Shown: piece by piece, positions 44,302-53,069 of the stretch
Position numbering within the stretch: position 1 is the stretch's first letter
Layout: every line of letters begins with the position of its first letter
Origin: Deltaproteobacteria bacterium
Lineage (GTDB): Bacteria > Desulfobacterota > BSN033 > WVXP01
DNA length: 53,849 bases
Reading direction: 5' to 3'
Assembly: GCA_019308905.1 (NCBI GenBank)
Contig: JAFDHF010000019.1
Coordinates: 1-53,849, forward strand
Program-made: the position numbers and the translations under genes
The notes under the pieces: generated by a model
What the model was told of the DNA's origin: nothing
The model's input: only the letters and a program-made list of their open reading frames with translations
Database searches by the model: none

Positions 44302-44862
44302 TCAGATCTTCTCCACTCCTTCCACCTTTCCCAGGTCCGCCAGGAGCCGGCTGGCTGTCTTTTTCAACCCGGGATGAACGGCTTCCGGATCGATTTCACA
44401 GAGAGGCACCAGGACAAAAGCCCTCTCGTGAAGGCGGGGATGAGGTATCTGGAGGTCTTGGGTACTCAGCTTCTCTCTGTTGAAAAGGAGAATGTCGAGA
44501 TCGATGACGCGAGGCCCCCACGTGAAGGTCTTTTTCCTGCCCAGTGCCTTCTCCAGGTTCTTGAGACGTGAGAGAAACTCCTCCGGGCCCAGGGCCGTCT
44601 CGAGTCTGACCACGCAGTTGATGAACCAGTCCTGGTTCAAGTACCCGACAGGTTCAGTCCTGTAAAGAGAGGAGCACCGGAGGACCCGGTTTTCTCTGCA
44701 GCTATTAAGCCGATCGATGGCGGCCTGACAATTGCCGACCTTATCGCCGACATTGGAACCGATGCCGATCCAGGCGATATTCTTCACAGCTCCGGTCCGC
44801 AGGTAACACGTATCGAGACCATTGATTCTGGCAAGGATTCGATCCAGTCGGATCTCTGGCAT
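44302..44862 (-). CDS. folK: 2-amino-4-hydroxy-6-hydroxymethyldihydropteridine pyrophosphokinase
   Basis: 186 residues in the longest frame. HPPK motifs: IGIGSNVGDKVGNCQAAIDR, SSLYRTEPVGYLNQDWFINC, LKNLEKALGRK, WGPRVIDLDILLF and IPHPRLHERAFVLVPL. It transfers pyrophosphate from ATP to hydroxymethyldihydropterin in folate synthesis. The family core begins at KNIAWIGIGSN, so the GTG at 44787 is a real alternative start. The ATG at 44862 has no ribosome site. Downstream of tatA by 16 bases. Confidence 0.95.
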   Translation of the reverse strand: MPEIRLDRILARINGLDTCYLRTGAVKNIAWIGIGSNVGDKVGNCQAAIDRLNSCRENRVLRCSSLYRTEPVGYLNQDWFINCVVRLETALGPEEFLSRLKNLEKALGRKKTFTWGPRVIDLDILLFNREKLSTQDLQIPHPRLHERAFVLVPLCEIDPEAVHPGLKKTASRLLADLGKVEGVEKI

Positions 44863-44878
44863 TCAGGGGGAGAGAAGA

Positions 44879-45076
44879 TCAGTTTTCCTTCTCCTCTCCC
44901 ACCTCCTCGTTCTTTTTTGGAGTGACATCGATGGAGTCAGGTTCTTTGGAGGCTTTCTTGAAATTCTTGATTCCCTTGCCAATGCCGGCTCCGATCTCGG
45001 GGAGTTTTCCCGCCCCAAAAATGATGAGGATGATCACCAAGATGATCAGCAGTTCAGGCATCCCTATTCCGAACAT
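44879..45076 (-). CDS. tatA: Twin-arginine translocase subunit TatA
   Basis: 65 residues from the ATG at 45076 with GGTGGAGG upstream; the longer frame runs back through the tRNA-Sec gene and is not coding. [20 protein letters not shown] is the single membrane helix, then [20 protein letters not shown] the hinge and amphipathic helix, with an acidic/basic tail. TatA forms the pore for folded proteins. tatB and tatC are not in the window. Confidence 0.95.
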   Translation of the reverse strand: MFGIGMPELLIILVIILIIFGAGKLPEIGAGIGKGIKNFKKASKEPDSIDVTPKKNEEVGEEKEN

Positions 45077-45189
45077 TACCCCTCCACCTTCAAGAGAGAG
45101 CAGAAAACCGTTCCCTCTTCTCAAGATCTCCCGCCCTTCATGGCTGCTACCCATCCGGCAACCCTCATTCAGCCACGGGAAGGAGATGA

Positions 45190-45284
45190 TGGCGGAAGTG
45201 CATGGGAATCGAACCCACCGTCCCGCTCTCCACAGGACCACTGGATTTGAAGTCCAGGAGGCCCACCAGGACCTGTCCACTTCC
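45190..45284 (-). tRNA. selC: tRNA-Sec (anticodon TCA)
   Basis: On the minus strand the anticodon arm CTGGACTTCAAATCCAG carries TCA, as in all selC genes. Acceptor GGAAGTGG pairs with CACTTCC plus discriminator G, and CCA is encoded (45192-45190). There is a long extra arm and the T arm GTGGGTTCGATTCCCAT. Total 92 bases plus CCA. Its presence implies that the organism inserts selenocysteine at UGA. Confidence 0.95.
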
Positions 45285-45290
45285 GACATT

Positions 45291-45320
45291 ATTATTGCCA
45301 GATGGAGGGCAAAAAGTCAA
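45291..45320 (-). promoter_or_regulatory. Predicted sigma-70 promoter of selC
   Basis: Minus strand TTGACT (45320-45315), 18-base spacer, AATAAT (45296-45291). The expected start point falls at the first base of the tRNA. Confidence 0.65.
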
Positions 45321-45355
45321 TAGAGGAGAACCTGGCCCTGACTCTCGGGCAACCC

Positions 45356-45688
45356 TCATGCTTCCTCTCCTCTCTCCTGCCTGGAGAGGAGCCCGACAAG
45401 CTCGCCTTTTCCCATGCCGGTTATCCTGATCGTCTTCTCCCTGGAGGTCTGTCCTGAAAGGATCTCCACCCTGGAAGCCGGTATTTCCAGAGCCCTTGCG
45501 AGAAACCGTTTCAGGCCGCGGTTGGCCGCGCCGCCCACGGGCGGATCGGTGATGGAAACCCTGAGGGCACCTCCGTGGGTACCGAGGATTGCGTTCCTCC
45601 TTGCCCTGGGTTGCACGCGCACCCTGAATCTGACGCCCTTTCGGTCTTCTGTGGAACCGATGACTCTGAACAGATCCGTCCCGCTCAT
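45356..45688 (-). CDS. DUF167/YggU family protein
   Basis: 110 residues. FRVRVQPRARRNAILGTHGG, LRVSITDPPVGGAANRGLKR, FLARALEIPASRVEILSGQT and SREKTIRITG are diagnostic of DUF167. The family is small and conserved, and its function is not settled. Its ATG overlaps the stop of the amidotransferase gene (ATGA), so it is co-translated with the glutamate-synthase locus, although that may be only convenience. Confidence 0.93.
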   Translation of the reverse strand: MSGTDLFRVIGSTEDRKGVRFRVRVQPRARRNAILGTHGGALRVSITDPPVGGAANRGLKRFLARALEIPASRVEILSGQTSREKTIRITGMGKGELVGLLSRQERGEEA

Positions 45689-48273
45689 TCGGAACCCCGG
45701 TCGAGGTCTGGGGATAAGACCGTGAGCCTGGCCGGCGCGACCTTCCTGTAAACCTCCCCGGGCTGGCGGTCTTCTCCGTCGACCCTGAGGAGGTCCCTTT
45801 CGATCTCGATCCCGAAAAGGCGCTGGTTCTCTTCGAGGTAAGGCCTGATGAGGAGCCAGTCCTGGTCGAGAAACTCCGAGAATTCCCCACCATTGAGCTG
45901 ATGGGGCGAGACCGTGCCCCTGGGATCCCGGATGTATATGGCCCCGCCGCTTGCCAGGGAAAAGAGGTTTCCCCCGGGGTAGGGCCTATCCAGCTCCTTC
46001 AGGCAACCCTCTTTCGCGAATTGGAGGCCGTTGATGATGGCAAAACCGCCTCCTGAAAGGGGGTCACCCGCCATGAAGGACTCTGCCAGATAGTCGAGGC
46101 ATGTCCCATTGATAACCACCCTGGGGGCACCCACGGCATTGATCAGGGGGCGGCCCGCGGCGTGGCCCCTGACGTAGACGGATCCTCCCTTGGCCCCGTA
46201 CAGAAAGGTCTGCCCGACATCCCCGTGGATGACGAGCTTCCCCGATTTGAGGATCTGCCCCACCTGATCCTGGCAGCTTTCATGGACCACCAGTTCGGCT
46301 CCGTCCATGGCCGAGCCCAGATAGTCCCCTGAGCTGCCGTAGACATGGAGACGGACCCCCCCGGTACCAGGGCCCAGCCCGGAGCCGACAAACCGGTGAC
46401 CCCTCAGCCTGTAACAGACCAAGCGCCTCCATCCCATTTCAAAGGCCTCCACGAGGAACCGGGCCAGGCAATCCCGGCCGTCGACCGGAAACCCCTGTGC
46501 ATCTATAACCAACCATTGTTCCCCCGTGGGAGGAACAAGCTCCAGCCGGTGGAGCCAGTCCACCCTGAGGAGGGAATCTTGCTTGCCGTTGACCATGGGA
46601 AGGGAGTCAAAAACCCGGTCCAGAGCCAGACGGCACCAGTTGAGCATCTCTCTCCTCCGGTACCGAGTCGCCGGAGGGCATCGGTCATTGAACAACGTCA
46701 GGACGGCAATGATCCGCCTCCTCGTCACTCCGTCACCCTCCTCTCCACTCCGGGCGAGGAGATCAAAGATCTCCCTGGCATCGGTTCGACCGCTGCTGAC
46801 CGATTCGGAAAGCCTGTGGTAGAGCGTCTCTTCTTCCATTTCGAAGAGTGCCTCACCCACTTCCAGGGAGACCAGGTTGGGGAGGAGCGGCGTAGCCGCC
46901 ATTTTACCAGGGGTAGGCGGCAAGACCACCTCGCCGAACTTGTTGGTGCAGACGAGCCGCCTCGCGCCGTCCTCCTGAAGGAGACTGAAAACAAAGGCGC
47001 CCCCGTCGGTCCGGCTCCCTCCCCGGGCGTTCCAGTACAGGTCAGCCACCGGGCAGATCCTCTCGTCTTCCCGGGAGAGACTCTCCAGGGTGGCGTCGAT
47101 GGCCTGTTTCTCCGAAGCTATGAGTCCCACGGATACGTCTCCCTCGTGGAGGGCGAAAACCTGGGGCCTGAGCATGGCCGTATCGGTTATGCCGATTAGC
47201 TGTTCTTTCCTTTGGCTCGGAATACTACGGGCGATGATGAAGAACCAGGGCCCGTCCGGGGAACCGTGGATGTGAGCCTGCTGAATCGCCCTGTATACGG
47301 GCTTCTTTTCCTCGGGGAGGAGTTCGAAGTCGAGTTCCGTCGTGGGGGCGAGAGCCTCGATGACATACTCCAGGGGGTAGGCGTAGGTCCGGTTCAGAAG
47401 ATCGAAGACCAGGACCGCCGCCTCCGTGTCGGTTAGGAACTGGGGCACCCGTCCCCTCTGCTTCAGGTACTCGGTGAGGGAGTGATAGTTGGCGAAATCC
47501 CCGTTGTGGACGAGAGCCTCGTTCATCCCCGCGAATGGATGGGCTCCCCCGGGATGCCAGACCCTCCCCTTTGTAGGATAGCGCTGGTGTCCGATCCAGA
47601 CGCGGGCCTTCACGTCTCCGAGTCGGTAGTAGAGAATCACGTGTTCGGCATATCCCACGGCCTTGAGAATAAACATGTTCCGGCCGTGGGAGAGAACAAA
47701 AGCCCTCTTCTCCCCGAGGGAGCTGTAAAACTCCTCGTTGATGCGAAGGGAGTTTCGGAAGACGAATTCGTCCTCCGCTTGGGCTGCCCTTTCGTCTCCC
47801 CAACCCAGGGATATCATGAAAGAACCCAGCCTGTTCTCCTTGACTCTGCAGAAATAGCGCCATACCTCCGGGGGGCTGACTTCCAACCCCGGGATATCCC
47901 TGTAGTCCTTTTCGGTGGGAACGCGTGCTGCCTGGTCAACTCGAAAGTGGGGATATATGTACTTCCCCTCAATATCCGGCCGGCAGGAGGGATCGAGGAG
48001 GGCGATCTGGATGAGGTAGTCCTCTTCCAGTTCCCGGTGGGACACAGAGAAGTCCTCCGGGCAGAGCCCGACAGCGGCAACGCCTCCCCCCTTTCCATTT
48101 CCACGGTTGTGCATCTGCATGCAGGGAGGGAGGATATGGCGACCGCCGAAGGGAACGGTCGAGGCATACCCGACAACGCCGCACCCCCCTTCGCCCGAGG
48201 CCTTGGAATGGCGCAGAGGCCCGCCCCTTGTCAGAGCCGCCCCCGGCTCATCTTGTCCCTTGGTAGTCTTCAT
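45685..48273 (-). CDS. Glutamine amidotransferase class II fused to GXGXG domain (GltA+GltC type)
   Basis: 862 residues. The Ntn-type catalytic Cys is probably Cys31 in GGCGVVGYAST, so a 30-residue propeptide must be removed. Amidotransferase motifs follow: MQMHNRGNGKGGG, VWIGHQRYPTKGRVWHPGGA and NEALVHNGDFANYHSL. A long middle part of unclear type runs to about residue 600. From about 640 the GXGXG beta-helix domain of glutamate synthase appears: VYGSSGDYLGSAMDGAELVV, HGDVGQTFLYGAKGGSVYVR and ASGGAIYIRDPRG. It should supply ammonia to the FMN subunit encoded just upstream (26-base overlap). Confidence 0.88.
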   Translation of the reverse strand: MKTTKGQDEPGAALTRGGPLRHSKASGEGGCGVVGYASTVPFGGRHILPPCMQMHNRGNGKGGGVAAVGLCPEDFSVSHRELEEDYLIQIALLDPSCRPDIEGKYIYPHFRVDQAARVPTEKDYRDIPGLEVSPPEVWRYFCRVKENRLGSFMISLGWGDERAAQAEDEFVFRNSLRINEEFYSSLGEKRAFVLSHGRNMFILKAVGYAEHVILYYRLGDVKARVWIGHQRYPTKGRVWHPGGAHPFAGMNEALVHNGDFANYHSLTEYLKQRGRVPQFLTDTEAAVLVFDLLNRTYAYPLEYVIEALAPTTELDFELLPEEKKPVYRAIQQAHIHGSPDGPWFFIIARSIPSQRKEQLIGITDTAMLRPQVFALHEGDVSVGLIASEKQAIDATLESLSREDERICPVADLYWNARGGSRTDGGAFVFSLLQEDGARRLVCTNKFGEVVLPPTPGKMAATPLLPNLVSLEVGEALFEMEEETLYHRLSESVSSGRTDAREIFDLLARSGEEGDGVTRRRIIAVLTLFNDRCPPATRYRRREMLNWCRLALDRVFDSLPMVNGKQDSLLRVDWLHRLELVPPTGEQWLVIDAQGFPVDGRDCLARFLVEAFEMGWRRLVCYRLRGHRFVGSGLGPGTGGVRLHVYGSSGDYLGSAMDGAELVVHESCQDQVGQILKSGKLVIHGDVGQTFLYGAKGGSVYVRGHAAGRPLINAVGAPRVVINGTCLDYLAESFMAGDPLSGGGFAIINGLQFAKEGCLKELDRPYPGGNLFSLASGGAIYIRDPRGTVSPHQLNGGEFSEFLDQDWLLIRPYLEENQRLFGIEIERDLLRVDGEDRQPGEVYRKVAPARLTVLSPDLDRGSE

Positions 48274-49738
48274 GGAACAGAAGATCTCTCCTTCCCCTGA
48301 GCTCCTCCACGGAGTCCAGGTCGAGCCGCCACAGGATCTCCATGAGCTGGATCTTCCACCCGTGGTAGAGATTGGTGATTCGCTGGATCGCCCATTCAGG
48401 ATCCATGAGGCAGGACATCTCCTCGTCGGTAGTAGCTATACCCCTTGGGCATCCGCGGCCGCTCTCGCAGTTTCCGCACCGGCAACATTCGAGGGCTACC
48501 AGTTCGGCCGTGCCGATGACGACTCCGTCGGCTCCCAGGGCGATGGCCTTGGCCGCGTCGTAGGCTGTGCGGATGCCGCCACCGGCCATGAGGGTTACTT
48601 CGTCTCTGATCCCCTCCTGCTCAAGAAACCGGTGTACCTTTGGAATGGCGTACTCGATAGGCATGGCGATGTTCTTCTTGGCGATCTCGGGGGCCGCACC
48701 CGTTCCCCCGTATCCCCCGTCCAGATGGACTATGTGAGCCCCTGCATAGTAGCTCCCCACGGCCACCATATCCACATCGGTGGGAGTCGACACCTTGACC
48801 GAAACCAATGCATCGGGGTTGATCTCCAGAACCCAGTCGAGGTGCTTTCTATGGTCCTCCACGGAATAGACACTGTGAAACGGGAAGGGGGAGAAGAGGC
48901 TGTGGCCCGGCACTGTCTCCCTGAGTGCCGCCACTGCCGGGGTGACCTTGTCGCCCAGCAGGTGGCCTCCGAGGCCCGGCTTTGCCCCCTGGGCGTACTT
49001 GAACTCCACCACAGGAGCCAGCTTGATGGTTTCCTCCCGCACTCCGAACAGCCCTGTGGCGACCTGCGTGATGACCCATGGTGCATAGGGGACGAGTTCG
49101 TCCGGGTATCCCCCTTCTCCAGTGCAGGTAAGGGTCCCCATGTTGCGAGCCGCCCCTGCTTTGCCTATCATGGTGGGAAGACTGATCGAACCAAAGGACA
49201 TGCCGCCCCCGTAAAGAGGTAGGCCTATGGATCTTTCCGGTCCACGATCTCGGCGGTTGAGCCGGACCGAGAGATTGATCCGGGCTTCCAGCAAGGACTC
49301 GAGACGGGGCGCCTCCCTTTTCCACCTGAAGCGGAGCTTGTCAAAACCGCCCCCCGAATCCCCCCCTTCGACGGCCTTTCCGTTGGCTGGAGGAAACCCG
49401 GTTTCCGCCAGTTCCCATGTCGAAAGGATGAGTTCGGGCGTCCACCTCCGGTCTCCAAGTGTCTGCAAGAGAGGATTCTCAGAGATCGAAAGAGCCTCCA
49501 TGGGGCAGTGGGCAACACAGAAGAAGTCGTTCTCCCTGCATGAGATCCCGATGCACCGCTCGACATTGGGAGAAGTGACGAGGTTCTGGCCGGGCCTGAT
49601 TTCGTGGACACCGAGAGGACAGAGCTCAACACACGTGCCGCACCTGATACACCGCACGGTCCGTTCCACGGCATAACGGGGCAGTGCGTTCCGGAACCGG
49701 GAGGGTGCTCTCACGATCCTTTTCTCCACCTGCTTCAC
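48248..49738 (-). CDS. FMN-binding glutamate synthase core with ferredoxin domain (archaeal-type GltB)
   Basis: 496 residues from the GTG at 49738 (AGGAGG upstream; GTGA overlap with the preceding gene). N-terminal ferredoxin-like part: CIRCGTCVELCPLGVHEIRP and CRENDFFCVAHCPMEAL. The barrel has the hallmarks of glutamate synthase: MSFGSISLPTMIGKAGAARN, YAQGAKPGLGGHLLGDKVTP, HLDGGYGGTGAAPEIAKK and MAGGGIRTAYDAAKAIALGA. The 3Fe-4S cysteines lie in ECCRCGNCESGRGCPRGIAT. It should convert 2-oxoglutarate and ammonia to glutamate with electrons from its iron-sulfur partners. Confidence 0.92.
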   Translation of the reverse strand: MKQVEKRIVRAPSRFRNALPRYAVERTVRCIRCGTCVELCPLGVHEIRPGQNLVTSPNVERCIGISCRENDFFCVAHCPMEALSISENPLLQTLGDRRWTPELILSTWELAETGFPPANGKAVEGGDSGGGFDKLRFRWKREAPRLESLLEARINLSVRLNRRDRGPERSIGLPLYGGGMSFGSISLPTMIGKAGAARNMGTLTCTGEGGYPDELVPYAPWVITQVATGLFGVREETIKLAPVVEFKYAQGAKPGLGGHLLGDKVTPAVAALRETVPGHSLFSPFPFHSVYSVEDHRKHLDWVLEINPDALVSVKVSTPTDVDMVAVGSYYAGAHIVHLDGGYGGTGAAPEIAKKNIAMPIEYAIPKVHRFLEQEGIRDEVTLMAGGGIRTAYDAAKAIALGADGVVIGTAELVALECCRCGNCESGRGCPRGIATTDEEMSCLMDPEWAIQRITNLYHGWKIQLMEILWRLDLDSVEELRGRRDLLFHEDYQGTR

Positions 49739-51138
49739 CGGAATTCCTCCTGAAAGACCTCCCTTTCGAGTTGATCGAAGTAGAGGGCCCTGCCCGTTTC
49801 GCCCCTCAGACGCCTGACCTCTCGGAGCCCCATGGCTCCGAGAACCTCCAGAAGCTGGTTTTGCCATGCTGCCATGAGATTGATCATGCGGGTCGCCCCC
49901 CAGTCCGGGTCGATGTGCCGGATCTCCCGGGGACAGGTATCAGGTAGGCTGCACTCCCGGCATGCAAGACACTCCAGCCCGATCAAGAGGGGGTATGTGA
50001 TGACGACGCCGTCGGCCCCCGAGATGATCGCCTTGGGAACGTGTTCGGCTGCAGCGATTCCACCGCTGGCAAGCAGGGTCACCTCGTCGCGGATCCGCTT
50101 TTCAACAAGGTGGAGATGGATCCACTGGAGGGCATCCTTGAGGAAAGGACTTCCGGGGAGCAGAGGGGCCCGCCCGTGACGGTCCGCCATGAGGTGGATC
50201 ACATCGGCCGACCCCGCTGCAAGGGCCTCCACCGCCGTGTCTGCATCCGGCGTGAAGGGGAGGGCCACAGAGACGAGTGCATCTGGGTTGATTTTCCTGA
50301 TTTGTTCCAGCTTCTTGCCCCAGTCTTTGGAAAAGGGGATCTCCACCATGGCCGCCCCCTGGATCGACGCCCTAGCCTTCTCCAAGTCGTCCCCTATTCT
50401 GGGTACGCCCGAGGAGCTGTATCGGTTCAGGAGGGACGGCCAGTTGCCCGGATCGAAAGCGAAGAAGGTACCCAGGCTCCGGGCGGCCAGACATACTGCC
50501 TCCGCAACCTTCGTTCCGTAAAGATCCACGGGAAAGGCGCCGAAGAGGACGGGGATGGGCAGGTGAACCACCCTCGCCGGCAGACCGGCGAGATTCCCCG
50601 CTCCGTCGAACTCCAGATGGTCGGGCTTCCTGCCCAGGTCGATTCCCGTGTGGATATACTCCCGCCCGTGTATGCCGTCCCGGGTGGGCCTGACTATTTC
50701 GGACATGTCCGTCCACATGGAATCGAATCCAGGCCCCGAGAAGGGGCCTCTGTAACCCGCTCCGAAGACGGGGATCCTTCCCGTCTCAGCCTGAAGCCAG
50801 GTGGAGGTAATGATCTCCGGTGTCCAGTATTCATCGCCGAGCCGAAGGTATTCGGGGTTGAGTATCTTCGAAAGGGACCGGGTCGGGCACTGCTGGATGC
50901 AGCGGAAGCAGTTCTTGCAGAGGTGGGAGAGGGGTTCGTCCATGAGCCTGGGATCCTCGGGTTTTCGCCTGTGGACGTCGTAGATGCACTCCTTGATGCA
51001 ACGGCCGCAGTTGATGCAGGTCTTTTCGTGTCTGAGAACTCTGAAGCGGCCGACAGGGGTATACCTCGGGAGGGCACAACTCGTCTCGATGCTGTATCGT
51101 ACCGGTCGAGTCCTACCAGCGGTCGACCATCCGTTCAT
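49735..51138 (-). CDS. Degenerate FMN glutamate synthase-like protein with two ferredoxin clusters
   Basis: 467 residues from MNGWSTAGRTRPVRYSIET (ATG 51138, overlapping the FAD gene by 26 bases). Two 4Fe-4S motifs: CINCGRCIKECIYDVHRR and CKNCFRCIQQCPTRS. The barrel is recognisable by EIITSTWLQAETGRIP, RKINPDALVSVALPFTPD, RDEVTLLASGGIAAAEHVPK and ECLACRECSLPDTCPREIRH. The KPGxGG and DGGxGGTG motifs of the next gene are missing; those places read FSKDWGKKLEQ and MADRHGRAPLLPG. It is probably a paralogue turned electron-transfer or structural subunit. Confidence 0.8.
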   Translation of the reverse strand: MNGWSTAGRTRPVRYSIETSCALPRYTPVGRFRVLRHEKTCINCGRCIKECIYDVHRRKPEDPRLMDEPLSHLCKNCFRCIQQCPTRSLSKILNPEYLRLGDEYWTPEIITSTWLQAETGRIPVFGAGYRGPFSGPGFDSMWTDMSEIVRPTRDGIHGREYIHTGIDLGRKPDHLEFDGAGNLAGLPARVVHLPIPVLFGAFPVDLYGTKVAEAVCLAARSLGTFFAFDPGNWPSLLNRYSSSGVPRIGDDLEKARASIQGAAMVEIPFSKDWGKKLEQIRKINPDALVSVALPFTPDADTAVEALAAGSADVIHLMADRHGRAPLLPGSPFLKDALQWIHLHLVEKRIRDEVTLLASGGIAAAEHVPKAIISGADGVVITYPLLIGLECLACRECSLPDTCPREIRHIDPDWGATRMINLMAAWQNQLLEVLGAMGLREVRRLRGETGRALYFDQLEREVFQEEFR

Positions 51139-53023
51139 ACTCGTCACTTCCATCGATCTCTTTCATGAACCTCGCGACTCTGTCTTGCGGGGTCCCATAG
51201 GTGCGGGCTACCCTCTCCTCCAGTTCCTTCCAGGCTTCTACGAGGCCGAGCCTGCTCTGGCAGACCCGTTCGCAGCCGCGGCAGTGGAGGCAGAGGAATA
51301 CCTTCTGGAGTTCCTCAGGGCAGGAGGGTTCCCCATTCAACATCCTTCGAATCAGTCCGAGCTTGGATCTGGCGGTGAGAGCTTCATCCCCGGTGACCAG
51401 GTAGGCAGGGCAGGCAGACAGACAGCTCCCGCAACGGCTGCACAAGAGGGCGGCCTTTTCCATGGGAGTGAAGGTCCTGACCCTGGCCGGTCCGCCCGAG
51501 CAGAGGAGGCCGGCTGGCCCGGACCAGAGGGGAGAGGTAAAGACGAGGGTTCTCATCAGGGCGCGGAAGAACCACGGTGGAAGGTCGACAAAGCGTGTCC
51601 CGAACCCGAAGAACCTCGAGGGGTTGAAACGATGGTTCGGGTCCACGCGGGCCTTCCACTCCTTCAGAGCCTTCAGGGATAAAGCATCGAATCTACGCCC
51701 GATAAATGGGCTGTTCCACAGGCCGAGGCCGTAAGGAATCCCGCCCGAGTCCACGGCCATCTGCGTGAGCAGGGAGGTGAAGACAAGGGCCAGAGAGTAG
51801 CGGAGCGGCCTCGTCGGCTCGCAGAAAAAGTGCGGCATCATCAAGAGAAGCCGGGGGCCGACTGCGTGGGCCTCAACGAGAAGATCGAACCCCAACCGCC
51901 GTGCCAGCAGGCGAGCCCTTGCCAGGTATGGGACAGCCGCCCTTTCTTGCAGGAGGGTTTCGCTCGCCAGGAGAGCCGATCCCACCCGGCTGAGGCGGAG
52001 GGGGAAGAGCCGCTCGTGCCATAGGAAACGGGCGAGGTGATCGGGCTCCTTTCTGCCCGGCCCTGGCGTGAGCTTCTCCCGGTCACCGGATTTTTCGAAA
52101 ACGGCCAGCACCGAGTACCTGGGCTCCAACAGGGGTTCACCATAGAAGCGATTGATCTCCGCGGCAATGAGGGGATCCATCAGTTTTGCGTGGTTGCATG
52201 CCTTATCCGTTCCCGTCAGGGATCCCATCCACCGGAATGCCTCGACTTCTCCGTCGAAGGAGAGGAGGGCCGGAAAGATCCCCTCCGGTCGCTGTCTCAC
52301 CTTGAGACAGACCCGGGTAATCAAGCCGAACTGCCCCTCTGTGCCGAAAAAGCGATCGAACCAGTGATCAGAGGGCAGAAGCTCTCTTACCTCTCCCGTG
52401 GGGAAAACCACGCGCATGGCGAGGACGTGTCTCTTGAGATGGCCGAAACCGAGGCTGTTGATCCCCAGCCCGCCTGTGGCGATCCAGCCTCCCACAGAGG
52501 AATAGTAGCTGCTTGGATAGGTCGAGAAGGCGAGCCCCTCGGAGTTCAAAAAGGTTTCCACATCTGCCCATCTCGCTCCTGCCTGGACGGTGATCGATGG
52601 GGCAGACCTGTCGAGGTCTAGGATCTCCTTGAGGGCACCGACGTCGATGACAACCTCCCCTTTTGTCGGAATGACGTTTCCGAATCCCGAAGAGGCTGTC
52701 GTGCGAGTGATCACGGCAATTCCTCGGGTCCTTGCGTATCTTATGGCCTCGGCGGCCTCTTCTTCGGTGGCTGGCTGAATCACACAGGCCGGCAGGGAAC
52801 CGAACAAGAGATTCATCAGCCTGGGTGGGATCTCTCCCAGGTCGTGGCTGTATATGGCCCGGTCGGATTTACCGGTGAGGATCCGGCCTCGTTCGACTCT
52901 CTTGCTGAACTCTCGGATGTCGGCAGGGACAGCCTTTCTCAAGGGGATGGCTCCAGACTCGGAATCGGTTTCTTGCAGAAGCAAAGCGTACTGAAAGAGA
53001 GGTTCCCAGAGGGGAGACCGCAA
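51113..53023 (-). CDS. FAD-linked oxidoreductase fused to a two-cluster iron-sulfur domain (GlcD type)
   Basis: 636 residues, TTG start with GAGGA upstream. The FAD-binding PCMH domain (about 75-255) has the GSLPACVIQPATEEEAAEAI, SSGFGNVIPTKGEVVIDVGA and SSVGGWIATGGLGINSLGFG blocks. A FAD-oxidase C-terminal part follows (about 255-490, with DPNHRFNPSRFFGFG). The last 140 residues carry CSRCGSCLSACPAY and CLHCRGCERVCQ clusters. The layout is that of D-lactate/glycolate/2-hydroxyglutarate dehydrogenases, without CCG domains. First gene of the glutamate-synthase locus; a probable electron donor to it. Substrate unknown. Confidence 0.9.
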   Translation of the reverse strand: MRSPLWEPLFQYALLLQETDSESGAIPLRKAVPADIREFSKRVERGRILTGKSDRAIYSHDLGEIPPRLMNLLFGSLPACVIQPATEEEAAEAIRYARTRGIAVITRTTASSGFGNVIPTKGEVVIDVGALKEILDLDRSAPSITVQAGARWADVETFLNSEGLAFSTYPSSYYSSVGGWIATGGLGINSLGFGHLKRHVLAMRVVFPTGEVRELLPSDHWFDRFFGTEGQFGLITRVCLKVRQRPEGIFPALLSFDGEVEAFRWMGSLTGTDKACNHAKLMDPLIAAEINRFYGEPLLEPRYSVLAVFEKSGDREKLTPGPGRKEPDHLARFLWHERLFPLRLSRVGSALLASETLLQERAAVPYLARARLLARRLGFDLLVEAHAVGPRLLLMMPHFFCEPTRPLRYSLALVFTSLLTQMAVDSGGIPYGLGLWNSPFIGRRFDALSLKALKEWKARVDPNHRFNPSRFFGFGTRFVDLPPWFFRALMRTLVFTSPLWSGPAGLLCSGGPARVRTFTPMEKAALLCSRCGSCLSACPAYLVTGDEALTARSKLGLIRRMLNGEPSCPEELQKVFLCLHCRGCERVCQSRLGLVEAWKELEERVARTYGTPQDRVARFMKEIDGSDEYERMVDRW

Positions 53024-53039
53024 ACAAAAGATTCCTCGT

Positions 53040-53069
53040 ATTCTATTAGAGAACAGGGTCCTTTTTCAA
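53040..53069 (-). promoter_or_regulatory. Possible promoter of the FAD/glutamate-synthase operon
   Basis: Minus strand TTGAAA (53069-53064), 18-base spacer, TAGAAT (53045-53040). The expected start point (about 53033) is only 10 bases before the TTG start. Either the leader is very short, or the true start codon or promoter differs. Confidence 0.35.

Noticed and set aside
44879-45289. Long N-terminal extension of TatA
   Set aside because: The extension reads through the tRNA-Sec gene and lacks similarity. [10 protein letters not shown] at 45076 is the normal TatA start.
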